This document shows, piece by piece, positions 18,347 to 30,039 of a stretch of DNA of 64,000 nucleotides. Each line of letters opens with the position of its first letter. The stretch's first letter is position 1. The notes below the pieces were generated by a model. That model was not told the DNA's origin, searched no databases, and saw nothing but the letters and a program-made list of their open reading frames with translations. The translations under genes and the position numbers were made by a program. The DNA comes from Tritrichomonas musculus (taxonomy: Eukaryota; Parabasalia; Tritrichomonadida; Tritrichomonadidae), in NCBI GenBank assembly GCA_039105265.1, contig JAPFFF010000002.1, positions 1,054,001 to 1,118,000 on the forward strand. Reading direction: 5' to 3'.

Positions 18347-19892
18347 TTATTGATATACAACACCTGTTTCTAATTCATTGTTTTGAAGTTCTCGAAGTAT
18401 TCTCTTTCTAATATCTGGCATATTGCGTTGTTTAAACTTACCATCTCCTTCATGCAAAAAGGTACGACAAGATTCCATTAGAAACACTCCACAATCCTTG
18501 TTATTCCTTTGACTAGGTACATCATAATATTTTGCTTTTAACTTACCTGTTGCTGAAATATTGATCCACTTATTAAGTGTCTTTACCTCTGGTGCCATTG
18601 ACTTATTCTCAGAGTCATAGCATTCGATTATTTTCTTTGAATATCGAACAATACATAAAACCCAATGTTCTCCATCTGAACAAATGGGGACAAATACTTT
18701 ATCGAAATGTGAAAATGACTGTTTACCTGAGATAGGACTTTTCATCAGTTCATGTATTTTTTCCATATCATTAGTCTCATATGCTATAGAAAGGAGGGTA
18801 TAAAATGCAGTAGGTAAAACCAATATTTTCTTTTTATCAAACTCTGCCTCATTTTGACCAGGTTGTTTATTCAATCTCTTTCCTTTGTTATATAGAAGTT
18901 TCAAGTAGTCATCAATAACATCTTCGTCTATATTTTCATCATTGACTAAACTCCTCCAATCATGAATCCTATTATGTCCTTGGTCTACTGTATACTCTCC
19001 TGCCTTCTGTGGTGTCATACGGGGTTGTCTTGGAGGAGGACTAGTACCTCGAGAGGTATGTGATGATGGAAACTGTGGAGGTGGTGATGAAGGAGGTGGT
19101 GGAGGTGGAGGTGAAGGTGAACGAGGTCGTTTTGATTTTTTCTTAGGTTGTTTTGATTTTTTCTTAGGTCTATCATCCTCGTCTAAATTTGTACTACTTT
19201 GAAGTAAAAGTTGAATTCTGTTTTGATTTTGGTCCCTTGTTGGTGGCTCAACATTTGTGGGTCGGTTCCTACCGATTTTCCTAAGGTTAAGATGATAATC
19301 ATTTCGATTTAAAGTTGGAGGTCTGGGTAATGGAGCCAATTCTGGTATATCATCTGTTTGAATACCTCTAGTTTTATATTCTTTCTTATCACTTTTCAAT
19401 GTTCTTTCTTTCATCTGCTCTCTCAGTTCTCTAGCTGCTTGTTTTTCCTCCTCAGTCTTCATTCGAGATATCCTTATGTTGATAATATCATAATGTAATT
19501 TTATCTCTGTTAATATACCTGTTGTTGATTCCTGGAGAGTATATTGATATGGTTTTAATACTGTTATGTAATGCCCATGTTCATCTTTATCATCTTGATT
19601 TTTCTTAATTGCAAAAACACAACCTGTAAATTTTGCTTTTGGTCTCTCTCTCTCTCTTGAGTCTATTAGCAAATTCAAGTACGTCTTTAAAAGCTATACT
19701 AGTATTTAAATATGTCTCATATAATTTTTGTAGATTTATTTGATTATTAGAGAACTTCCATATAGTTTGACCCAAACCTCTTGTTAATCTTGCAACATCT
19801 CTATCAACTAGTTTAGGTCGAAATTTAATAGAACCTTGTAATAGTTGTATTTTATTGTTAGGTTTAGTTTGTGTGCCTTTATCACTTGTCAT
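18347..19892 (-). CDS. Ulp1/adenain-like cysteine protease, frameshifted, right-arm copy
   Basis: Mirror image of 10045-11590. The N-terminal frame (19605-19892) and the protease frame (18347-19678) are again offset at the same GA dinucleotide run (about 19644-19658), so the lesion is identical in both arms. The catalytic His, Asp, Gln and Cys are retained in the second frame. Confidence 0.75.
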
Positions 19893-19907
19893 TTTTATCA
19901 TTATAAA

Positions 19908-20159
19908 ATGTCTCAATCAGACCGTATGTATATCCTCGTTAGAATTCTATCGAACATCCATGAATATAGTGTAGAGAGTGATGAAACTAGAAGAAAAAAA
20001 TTGATGAAGACTATAAAAGAATTATCAGCTCAGTATTTCAAACCTGAACATCTTCAAATAATGAGGATAGATAATGATGTTGATTTTTTAGGTCGAATTG
20101 AACACTTTGCTTTGGAGTTCTTAGAACTATATATAGTTAATCTGCCCTCGCATTTATAA
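19908..20159 (+). CDS. Small Maverick protein, unknown (83 aa), right-arm copy
   Basis: Mirror of 9778-10029 with identical translation from MSQSDRM. It starts 15 bp from the divergent protease-gene ATG at 19892 and overlaps the end of the HNH-like gene by about 20 bp. Confidence 0.55.
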   Translation: MSQSDRMYILVRILSNIHEYSVESDETRRKKLMKTIKELSAQYFKPEHLQIMRIDNDVDFLGRIEHFALEFLELYIVNLPSHL

Positions 20160-20472
20160 TTTTGGGCATATCCCTGTTATAGTTACTATCAGTTGGGGTT
20201 ATCCATCTTAAGTTGCTTAGATGGTAATCAGCCCTATTCCTATTGATATAGTCTACCTCTATTTTATGTTGTGGGTCATCATTAGGTATGAACTGTCTTG
20301 CTATAAGTACATGTTTCAAGTAGTAGTCGCCATTTAGACATACACGTATATACCCCTTAATATGTTTTGCATCTTTGCATATAAAATGATTACTCTTACG
20401 TCTTATAGTAAAGGGGTACCTATTCAATATCTCATAGTCGTTAGTAAAGCCTTTGAGTGGTACAAATGACAT
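20137..20472 (-). CDS. HNH-type endonuclease-like protein, right-arm copy
   Basis: Mirror of 9465-9800 with the same 111-residue translation, including Tyr75 at the usual VDHIN histidine position. Confidence 0.7.
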   Translation of the reverse strand: MSFVPLKGFTNDYEILNRYPFTIRRKSNHFICKDAKHIKGYIRVCLNGDYYLKHVLIARQFIPNDDPQHKIEVDYINRNRADYHLSNLRWITPTDSNYNRDMPKIINARAD

Positions 20473-20523
20473 TTTCTCACTTTTTGAATGATTTAAATAT
20501 TTTCATTTCATTTTTATTTTTGT

Positions 20524-20769
20524 ATGAGCAAGTGGGGGACAATCATTGTTGAAGGAATTGATGATAAAGGACCTCTTTATTATCCTCTCGATGACAAAGA
20601 AAAAAACGTTATCAAGTTTCCAAAGAAAAAAAAGCGAGTAAACTTGTATAAAAACTATTATGAACATCAAGAGAAAGAAGAAGAAGAGAAAGAAGAACTT
20701 CTAGATGTAGGTGTTCAAACTGAAAAAACTGAACTACCTCATATAGACGAACTACTTAGTAAAATTTAA
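20524..20769 (+). CDS. Small Maverick protein, unknown (81 aa), right-arm copy
   Basis: Mirror of 9168-9413, identical translation (basic KKKK patch then Glu-rich stretch). Read toward the right terminus of the element. Confidence 0.65.
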   Translation: MSKWGTIIVEGIDDKGPLYYPLDDKEKNVIKFPKKKKRVNLYKNYYEHQEKEEEEKEELLDVGVQTEKTELPHIDELLSKI

Positions 20770-20809
20770 CTTCTTTTATTTTATTGTTATTTTTTTATTT
20801 TTGTCTTAA

Positions 20810-21058
20810 ATGAATAGCGCTATTAACGGACTGAATAATGACGCATCAGCTCTATATACAAGATTTAAAGGTATTAAAGACAAGATATTTGGAAAATGTA
20901 TGAATGAAGATGATGATAAAATAGCTAGTCAATTCGATATAATGATAAATATAATCAAGTCATACAAAGAACTCTTTGATGACATTGAAAAAGCTAAGTT
21001 ATTATTGAAGTCAATTGATGCACGTATCTCTATAGCTGAACATCAAAATAGACTATGA
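20810..21058 (+). CDS. Small Maverick protein, unknown (82 aa), right-arm copy
   Basis: Mirror of 8879-9127 with one substitution (ELFDDIEK here, ELFEDIEK in the left arm), one of the few base differences seen between the arms. The copy at 63697 also has Asp, so Asp is probably ancestral and the change arose in the left arm. Confidence 0.7.
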   Translation: MNSAINGLNNDASALYTRFKGIKDKIFGKCMNEDDDKIASQFDIMINIIKSYKELFDDIEKAKLLLKSIDARISIAEHQNRL

Positions 21059-21325
21059 GGGACCCGAGGTAGTTGTTTAGGTCCCTAGTAGTACTTCAAG
21101 AAAAAACAAGTAGTGGGGACCCGAGGTGGTTGTTTAGGTCCCTAGTAGTAGTGGGGACCCGAGGTAGTTGTTTAGGTCCCTAGTAGTACTTCAAGAAAAA
21201 AACAAGTAGTGGGGACCCGAGGTAGTTGTTTAGGTCCCTAGTAGTACTTCAAGAAAAAAACAAGTAGTGGGGACCCGAGGTAGTTGTTTAGGTCCCTAGT
21301 AGTACTTCAAGAAAAAAAACAAGTT
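21059..21325. repeat. Maverick-B subterminal repeat, right end (5 copies)
   Basis: Five copies of the GGGACCCGAGG...GGTCCCTAGTAGT unit, one of them short (lacking the CTTCAAGAAAAAACAAG tail), against two copies at the left end. The difference shifts the mirror relation by about 154 bp outside 8878/21059 and shows that the two ends have drifted in copy number or been assembled from distinct reads. Confidence 0.85.
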
Positions 21326-21459
21326 GAAGAAAATTTTTTTTTTATTTTTTATTTTTTTTTTTTTTCATTTTTATTTTTTTATTTTTATCACGAGTTCGTG
21401 TTGACGTGTGGGCTTAAGCGTAGCGTGGCCCCCGCGGAAACCGACTCGTATATACTACT

Positions 21460-21640
21460 CGAGAGATAGAGCCTCCTGTCTCTTGAACCTTCAAATTCCA
21501 GAATCCAGATCGAAAGATATCCGAGAGATAGAGCCTCCTGTCTCTTGAACCTTCAAATTCCAGAATCCAGATCGAAAGATATCCGAGAGATAGAGCCTCC
21601 TGTCTCTTGAACCTTCAAATTCCAGAATCTAGATTAAAAG
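21460..21640. repeat. MULE-1 left-arm 62-bp tandem repeat (part right of the Maverick)
   Basis: About three copies of a 62-bp unit with CAGATCGAAAGATATCCGAG and CCTCCTGTCTCTTGAACC. They continue the two copies left of the Maverick (about 8541-8631). The Maverick interrupts one copy after ATCCGAGA, and the unit resumes with CGAGAGATAGAG. Confidence 0.85.
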
Positions 21641-22274
21641 ATGTTCATTGATAAATTTTTGTACCAATTATATATTAACGTGCCATTATAAAGTAAATCA
21701 TTCAGTTAATTTTAATTGCAAGTCCATAAAATCATTTTTATTAAAATGTGGTTTGATTTCAATAGGTTACCTTTAAAAAATTCAAAAAACAAAATATATT
21801 GAAAATATAAATGGCCAAATCAGTCAATAAATTGTTTATTTTTATTCAAAAAGTAGAAATTATCTAAAATGGAATCATACTTTTCATTATCATCTCACAT
21901 AACATTTCCAATATTTTCAGAAATATGTTAAAATAAATTTTTCCATTATTTCAGGTATATTATTTGTAAAATCAGTTGATAGGTAACATTTTTATGTAAA
22001 TAAAAATTTATTAAAAATTATATCAAGAAAAGACTTTATCTTAAAAGATTATAACTTTCAAGCGGTCTGTAAGTATTTTCCACTTTTTTCTTCATTTCAA
22101 AAATATTAAATATTTGTTTTTGTTAAAAAAAAATAATAATAATTCAAGATTTTCTGACTTTTTAAGAATGAAAACAATGTATTTTGCTTGTTATAATTTT
22201 AAAAATTTAGATAAGTTTTGGATAATATTATAAAAAGAGAATAACTTTTGTAAGACTAAATATTTAAAATTTAC

Positions 22275-24356
22275 TTAAAATACCTTTTTGTTCATATATT
22301 TCAGCCATGTTTTAACTTCTAAAATTGCAAAATATTCTGATTTATTATTTGCAATCTGATATTTAAAATTTTCATCGTTGAGTATTTCATATTGAACATT
22401 CATAATTATAGTAGCGGTTTCAATTTTATCAATTTTGCATATGTTTTTCATTTCCCAGTAAACTTCGTAAATAAAATTTGAAAGTTCATCATCATACTTT
22501 TTTGGAATGATGTTGCTCAGATCTTCTTTGTCATTTTTATCATCTTCTTTGTCTTCTTCCTCTTCTTGATCTTCTTCTTCCTCTTTTTCATTCATTTGGT
22601 CAAAAGCATCTGGATCAAATTCTTTTATTTCTAATTCTTTTGTATCTTTTTCCAACTGAGAAAACACAGTTGAAAACTCTTCAAATCGGTTCATTATAAA
22701 TTCATCAGTCCATTTTGGGTTGAGTATGCAGTGCTGGCAAGGTAGTTGGAAATGATATAATGCTGAATAATATTTTGCTTGGCCACAATCGCATTCATTT
22801 TTCTCCAATTTATGTTTACATTCAGGTTTTCTCTCTAAACTTATAGTCGATTGTTTTCTGAGTTTTTGAATGTAATTTTTCTAATTGGACTCTGATGAAT
22901 TTCTTATATTGTTAAATCTTTCCATTATTTTCTTTGCAACAAGAGCTACTCTGTTCATCATGCTAATCCTTCTGTCTGATGCAATTTCATTTAGCGATCT
23001 ATGAAATGCTTCTGCATAATTATTAGTAGTTGGGATCTCCTTTAATACTCTACAAAACAATGGAGCATGAGCAAATTCAGGATCAATTTTGACTCCCTTT
23101 GGTGTTATTCCTAATAATTTCCCGACTTTTAAAAACCTATTTTCTGTTTTCTTGATATTTACATTTTTCTTTTTCATCGTAATTTCATAAATCATCATAT
23201 ACATTGTCACAAATTTGGTGTATTTTTCTTTAAACTCCTCATGTGTTTTGCAAAATAAGATCTTCTTTAGTAGCAATCCAAGGGCTGAACTTGCTCCTAT
23301 AGTTCTTATTAGATGTGTATAGCAGTTATACACATTTAAATTATACTTTTTTTTTAACCTTATGAAAGATTTATGCTCATCAGTAATGAAATTCATTGAG
23401 AGCATTTTTTCATATAAATCTTCATTTGATTCATGAAGTTTAAGAGCTTCAAAAAGCATAGAGTATAAATTACATGTTTCAGAGGGTGCAATTAACAAAC
23501 CAAGCGGTACTCCTGTATTTTGTATTACCATCTGAGGAATGCATGCAGCCAAAGGATATATAATTCTGAATGTTGCATCTAGTTCTATGGATTTCCCATG
23601 ATTAACCACTGATTTGAAATATGGATTTAACCAGCAGAACATTACAACGGGCTCATTATTACATGTACACGGGCCTTCACCTTTGAGAATAAACAAATTT
23701 CCTCAATACTTTTTGAATATTTCATTAATTTCATTTGAAGGATTTATATCATTCATTTCTTTTCTTGCTATCGTTTTTCTATTAAATGGAGAGTATTGAT
23801 AGAAAAGCGAGGCGGTGAAATCGTTAACATTTTGAGGTGCGTTCTGTTTGTTAAATAATACCGACAAAGAATGAAAAATTTTTTCAGGAAAAGCCAGTCC
23901 AAATGGACCTTTTGAATTTGCAATTTTGACAAAAGTAGGCTTGTACTTATATATTCTGATTTCTCTTGCGTTAGGTTTCAAAAAAATAAGATCATATTTC
24001 ACTTCAGTTGAGGTGCCTAGTATTTGAATGTAAAATGAATTCCCACATGAGTCGAAACAGATTTTGAAAATAGCTTTACCTGTAATTTCTTCTTTAATTG
24101 TAATTTTACATTTTAATTGTTTATCATCTTTTGCGCGTATTGAAGATGTTGTCAATTGAAAATTAAAATAGTTTGGTGGAAGTGAACACAAAAATAGAAT
24201 AATTGTTTGTGAATTGAGTTGAGCATTTCTATAAGGTAGTGACATTAAATAAATTGGATCATGGAGATTAAGAATAAGATTTGAATCATTTAAATCCTGA
24301 CCTGTTCGACGTGTGCCCAAGTCAAGAGAAGGCATAAATGGCTGTTGCATCATCAT
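22275..24356 (-). pseudogene. MULE-1 transposase with two in-frame stop codons
   Basis: One frame of 694 codons from ATG 24354-24356, interrupted only by TGA (23703-23705) and TAG (22881-22883), with no frameshift. It is colinear with the intact 690-aa transposase at 46563-48635. The N-terminal unknown domain ends in IFKKY before the TGA, where the relative has a Gly codon. The DDE core has ELDATF, a second acid in ITDEHKSF followed by CYTHLIR, and the Glu in TTNNYAEAFHRSLN. The SWIM zinc finger is ECDCG...LPCQHC after the TAG. An acidic run (EEEEDQEEEEDKEDDKND) precedes a C-terminal helical part. It would encode the cut-and-paste transposase of MULE-1. It is probably recently dead; stop-codon readthrough is possible but unsupported. 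Confidence 0.85.
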
Positions 24357-25082
24357 AAATAATTATCTTGAATAACTTTTTGAATTGATATTTGGTAGAC
24401 TTAAAATGAAAAAGTGGAATAAATAATCTTTTTCATTGTTGTATTTAATTTTTCTAATGAAAAGAATAAGTCATATTCTTTTTATAATATTATCCAAAAC
24501 TTATCTAAATTTTTAAAATTATAACAAGCAAAATACATTGTTTTCATTCTTAAAAAGTCAGAAAATCTTGAATTATTATTATTTTTTTTTTAACAAAAAC
24601 AAATATTTAATATTTTTGAAATGAAGAAAAAAGTGGAAAATACTTACAGACCGCTTGAAAGTTATAATCTTTTAAGATAAAGTCTTTTCTTGATATAATT
24701 TTTAATAAATTTTTATTTACATAAAAATGTTACCTATCAACTGATTTTACAAATAATATACCTGAAATAATGGAAAAATTTATTTTAACATATTTCTGAA
24801 AATATTGGAAATGTTATGTGAGATGATAATGAAAAGTATGATTCCATTTTAGATAATTTCTACTTTTTGAATAAAAATAAACAATTTATTGACTGATTTG
24901 GCCATTTATATTTTCAATATATTTTGTTTTTTGAATTTTTTAAAGGTAACCTATTGAAATCAAACCACATTTTAATAAAAATGATTTTATGGACTTGCAA
25001 TTAAAATTAACTGAATGATTTACTTTATAATGGCACGTTAATATATAATTGGTACAAAAATTTATCAATGAACATCTTTTAA

Positions 25083-25403
25083 TCTAGATTCTGGAATTTG
25101 AAGGTTCAAGAGACAGGAGGCTCTATCTCTCGGATATCTTTCGATCTGGATTCTGGAATTTGAAGGTTCAAGAGACAGGAAGCTCTAACTCTCGGATATC
25201 TTTCGATCTAGATTCTGGAATTTGAAGGTTCAAGAGACAGGAGGCTCTATCTCTCGGATATCTTTCGATCTGGATTCTGGAATTTGAAGGTTCAAGAGAC
25301 AGGAGGCTCTATCTCTCGGATATCTTTCGATCTGGATTCTGGAATTTGAAGGTTCAAGAGACAGGAGGCTCTAACTCTCGGATATCTTTCGATCTGGATT
25401 CTG
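25083..25403. repeat. MULE-1 right-arm 62-bp tandem repeat (5 copies)
   Basis: Five copies in inverted orientation relative to the left arm, each with CTCGGATATCTTTCGATCT and GGAGGCTCTA; one has AAGCTC for GAGGCTC and some have TAACTC for TATCTC. The array abuts the unique outer 280 bp of the terminal inverted repeat, which contains two ACTTTTTG motifs. Confidence 0.85.
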
Positions 25404-25819
25404 GAACTTAGTGCATCTTTCGTCTCACGTGCTAGCATCCTCCACCTCCCACTATGTTCACGTGGAATATGAACATCTAGGATTCGATCTTTAATGGAGG
25501 AATGCAAGCACGTGCTTCCAGTAAAATATAATGGCGCTTTTTTTGAACCAAGCATTCAAAAAGTCACAACGCTCTCAAAATTGTTGACCATTTATATTCA
25601 CAAAAAGTTTATATAGGCGATCATGAACGATCAACTTAAAGGTTAAATTAAGGATCGGATTTTATATAGACCCGATTCCATAGTCTTGGACCCCCTATTA
25701 AGGGTGCAGTATGAATGAGTTTATCTCATTAAAAAGTGATTTATTAGTAAAATTATCGAATTATACTATATAAAAAATTTTTTAAAATATATAAATATAA
25801 TATATAATAATTTTATAAT

Positions 25820-26861
25820 GGGTTTATTTCACCTAAGTACTCAATTTTTCACTTAAGTTATCAAAAATTGAAAAGGTAAAAAAAATAATATCTCCAATTG
25901 ATAAAGAAAAAATATTTAGTATCATTTTTCCTCTCAAAAACATATCATTAAAAAATTCCAAAATGTTAAGCGCTGCAGCATTTATAGAGTAAGAAGCCGA
26001 AAAAAATATATATTAATCGGGGTTCCGTGGAGATTACAATGACGCAATTTTTATCCCAAAATTCCTTTTTCAAATATAATATCTAATTTAATCGCAACAA
26101 ACTCCACGAGAAAAAAGTTTGTAAGTACCAGGACATTGTAGACAATTGAGTTTTACGTCGAACTTTGCGATATAAAATGCTAATTCGTATATTTTTAGAT
26201 CAGCGATTTATATCTAATAATTTAATTTTCTTGGTTCATTGTTGAAATAGATAGAAAATCTCCTCGAATAATATTCTTTATCATTTTTTACATATTATAC
26301 TAGCTTTAAACGTTATAAAAAACCCTCTGAATATATACGATTATTCTATAATATTCATAAACCAATCAGTAAATTGCTAACAAAAACATATTAAAATATA
26401 TATATGTGAATCAATATTAGAAAATATGTAAATCATTTTTTCTTATTTTATTTTTTTGATGTAGAAAAATGAAGATTATGATTAAATCAAAACTTATTAT
26501 AAACGTATTTGGTATTAAATCAAGATATATTACTGTATTTATTTAAAGTATTTTGATTTTTATATTATTTGGAATATATTTGAGTAGTATATAAATTGTT
26601 TTTACTAGAAAAATCTATATCATATTTTGATATATCAACATTTTAAAATTATTTTTTTTTTCTATAACTTATTTAAATTTTTCAATAATTATTTGTAATT
26701 TTGAGAAAAGTTTATATCAGTTGATGAATATTTTAAATCAATTTTTTGAGATAATGCCTTTTATCGGCAACTTTTTGTGATGTTTTTATTGAATGAAGAT
26801 TAAGAATTATTGACATAGAAAAAGTAGGAAAGAAAAATAATTATATAAAATCAAAATATCT
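25820..26861. repeat. MULE-4 left terminal inverted repeat
   Basis: Pairs with 38908-39949 (coordinates sum to 65769 throughout), nearly identical to the eye along its whole length. No tandem array is present, in contrast to the arms of the other two transposase-bearing MULEs. A diverged, shorter stretch similar to its inner edge (CATCACAAAAAGT...AAAAAATTGATTT) recurs at about 37485-37545. Confidence 0.85.
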
Positions 26862-28353
26862 TAATATTAGCTTTGTATAATAATAATATTTAAATCTAAA
26901 TTAGATGTTATATAATATATAATACTAAATTTTGCTGCATAATAAATAAGTATTTAATTAAAATAGTTTTTTAATAGATATTGTTTGAAAACAAAAATAT
27001 TCATAAATACATTATGTGGAATAAAGATTACTAAATTTTTAAGTGGATAATTATCAATATAAGTTGTAAAATAACCTATTTTATAATCGAGAAAGGAGCA
27101 AGGGTAACCGTTTTTCGTACGTTAAGAAGCCTTAAAAAAGCATTTATATCTTATTATAAGAACAAGAAAAAACAATATTTTTTAAATATATTGATTATTT
27201 ATATTAGATAAAATAATCCTTAATGATACATTACATAATTATTTCAAGTGTGATGAAATTAATGACTAATGATATTTTTTTTGATCATCCAAAGGACTTG
27301 TAGATTAATGGTTTTGACATTCTATTTTAGTGCTAAATGATAAAATGATATTATGTCTTTTAAATAAAATTTATAGTAGACTTATAAAATTCCATATCGC
27401 ATTTTTTATTTTTGAAATCCTGGGGAATAATCCTTTCTGTTGAGTGTTTATTTACATTAATATTTTATTTTGTCGACGATTGGTGTTAATAATTCTATTA
27501 TATTATAATTAATGTTTTTTTAATAAGGAATTGTTATTACAAAATATAATTTTTTTAATATATATTTATTTAATAAAGCATATTAAATATATTATTTTCA
27601 TTTTGGAGTTGAAATGGAAATAATTGCATGAATATTTATGTTCATTAAAAATCAAAGTTTTCGGGGGAATAATAACAAATAGTTGTTATATAAAATCATA
27701 TCAAGCAAATATAATTATTTATCAGCTGAATTAATCAATTAATTGCGATATTTATGAATTTTAATGATGTTTAGAGGTTCTATGATTTTTAATTATTAAA
27801 TTTTAATAATAAAATAGACTATTATCTTTAATATAGGGAAATTTCATTTCCAAAATAACTAAGCACATAAGTAAATTCAGAATTAAAAATGAATAAAAAA
27901 AAAAATTGAGTAGTGCAAATTTTTAACACAAAAACTCATAGTATAATTTGTTTGTATTTTTCATAAGTACATATAATATTTTATATAATATATAATAGTT
28001 TTTTTATCTAAAATATCTCTATAATTTATTTATATTATTGAGATAAAAATGTTTTATTCAAAATAAATCTAATTTGAATGCCTATTCAAATATTTTTTTC
28101 TCTCAATTTTTTCTTTTCAAATTTAAGTTTTATCGTTTTACAAATTTTTCTTGATGGGATATTAATATTTTTTAAATATTCTTGTATATTTAATCATATA
28201 TATAGTTTTAAAAAATAATTACTCATAAGGTATTTTAAATCAATTTATATATTTGCTTGGGAGAATGCATAAAACTAATGATCGAGTGTAACTTATCATG
28301 ACTCTAATATAAAATTGGTAGTTGTGATTTGAGATTTAGTCGAATAAATAGAT

Positions 28354-28587
28354 TTAATATACGCATATATATCTAATATATTGTTTTCGAATGATTTGGT
28401 ATGTTGAATTTGGGACAATATTTGATTTAATAGCATCAGTAATTATTTCAAAAAACTGATTATATCTCAGCCATTTTGTAAAAATATTGAGTCTCGCATG
28501 GTTTATTCTAATTATATTAGCAGATACTTTTAAATCATCATATGGTCTATCTTGAATTATTTGAAATTGAGAATCTCCAAATTTCAT
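28354..28587 (-). CDS. Small open frame, unknown (77 aa)
   Basis: 77 residues beginning MKFGDSQFQIIQDRPYDD. Its composition is less biased than the other AT-driven frames nearby, which is the only reason to list it. No motif, no copy elsewhere in the window, no clear promoter. It may be a remnant of a gene carried inside MULE-4, or chance. Confidence 0.2.
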   Translation of the reverse strand: MKFGDSQFQIIQDRPYDDLKVSANIIRINHARLNIFTKWLRYNQFFEIITDAIKSNIVPNSTYQIIRKQYIRYICVY

Positions 28588-30039
28588 CGATTGCCCTTAA
28601 TCAAATCATAAAAGTAATATTTATATATAAATATTATTATATTATTTATAAATAAAATAAAATTTTGAATTTATTAATTATATAACGCAAAAAAAGGCAA
28701 ACAACGAGAAAAAATAGCCCATTCAATAAGTTAACTCTCCTCTTCAATTTGTCAACTTTTTGAATTATTTTTATACTTTGATATTTTTCTTTCATTTGTC
28801 GGTAAATCGATTTATTTCTGTGATTTTACACAACTTCTATCAAACATGTAAAAACGTTTAGAATTAAAATTCGTACGTTAGTTCTGAAAAGTTAAACTTT
28901 TTGATAACTTGGATTTTTTTAAAACGATAGATTCTTTTCTGGTCCATATAAAGTTTACTTAAAAACCAATATACTATATAATATTTCAATATGAAGTCGA
29001 AACGATTTTCAATAACCTCTAAAGTGGTGCTTCTTTTAATAGAGGTAATTTCAAGATCTTTTTCTCAAAATTGAAATAAAATATGCGAAAATGGTCTATA
29101 ATATATATATATAAACGTTATTATATAATAACAACATTATGAAATTCAAATTTCAGTTCAAATCATTGAGATATTTGAAAACTTTTTTATTAAACTTTTT
29201 CATTTCCACTGGAAATTTTCAAGAAGGGAATCATTTTAAACTGTATAAAAAAACTTAAATCTCCAGTGTGGAATTTTTATGACATTAAATAAATTAAAAC
29301 ATATATTGAAAAGAAAATTAAACCTTTTGGAAATAATTGATATAAAATCTGAAAATTAACATAAAATGTAATTTTAATGAAGAAATCATAAGTGTCAATG
29401 TTTAAAAAATAAAATTATAATTTTCTTTAATGAAACCCTTTATTCAATTTTTATGATAAGATAAATGCTAACATCTAGAGTTTCGATTTGTTATTCCAAA
29501 GTAAATTTAATAAATATAAATATAATAAATAAGATATTTTTAATTATTTTGACAACTTAAATGATTATAATTCTTCAAATTTGTCTAATAATTTTATTCT
29601 TTTTCTAAAATGACAAGTAGGCTTGTTATTTTCCGATTCTCGAGATTGATAATTGATTGACTTTTCGATATCGATACATAAATACGCACTGATTCTCGAG
29701 ATCGATTTCAGAGATCGAGAATTTTACGAATTTCCAGTAGCAACTTTTTGAGAGCTAGATTAATTGAATTTAATTTCGCTCACTTTTTCATGAACAATGC
29801 TTCAATGAAAATGGATTATTTTTAAAAAGTTTGAATTATCATATTCATAATGCTATTATATGAGTTGTTTAAATTCGCATATTAACCATATCATATGACA
29901 AAATAATAACCACTTCTTCATTTTAATTTACTTTTTCTTTTAATTGAAAGGTTATGTTGGTTATATTTTTTAGAGAAAAAGTTGATATGCCTCGTGCTTT
30001 AAAAAAATGCTAAAATGAGTGAAAAAATGAGGGAAAGAA

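Larger units (their letters stand above)
8632..21459. mobile_element. Palindromic Maverick/Polinton (Maverick-B)
   Basis: Both ends are AGTAGTATATACGAGTCGG read inward, and CGAGA occurs on both sides (8627-8631 and 21460-21464). The flanks are the same 62-bp MULE-1 repeat in the same phase, as expected for an insertion into it; Mavericks make 5-6 bp duplications. From each end to the centre the two halves are inverted copies. Base x in the left arm pairs with 29937-x from 8879 to 14904, and the outermost 0.25 kb differs only in tandem-repeat number and single bases. The centre is a 128-bp single-copy spacer. Each arm encodes HNH-like, Ulp1-like protease, candidate minor capsid, RVE integrase, FtsK/HerA ATPase and small genes. 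No DNA polymerase B or major capsid gene is present, so the element cannot replicate or package alone. Confidence 0.9.
8260..25685. mobile_element. MULE-1: Mutator-like element, split by a Maverick
   Basis: Termini GACTAAGGAATCGGGTC (left) and GACTATGGAATCGGGTC (right, read inward) are flanked by an 8-bp direct repeat TTGGACCC (8252-8259 and 25686-25693). The inverted repeats are long. After removal of the Maverick at 8632-21459 the left arm is 8260-8631 plus 21460 to about 22240, and the right arm is about 24474-25685, roughly 1.2 kb each. Each arm holds about five copies of a 62-bp repeat. Between the arms lies one transposase gene on the minus strand with two in-frame stops. Without the Maverick the element is about 4.6 kb, close in size to the related MULE at 45419-49795, with which it shares the terminal core GAATCGGG...TCTAT. 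Confidence 0.85.

Noticed and set aside
8632-21459. The idea that the palindrome is only an assembly error
   Set aside because: Not excluded, but the arms differ in tandem copy number, single bases and flanks, there is a unique 128-bp centre, and both flanks fit one insertion site. It is kept as real with a read-level check requested.
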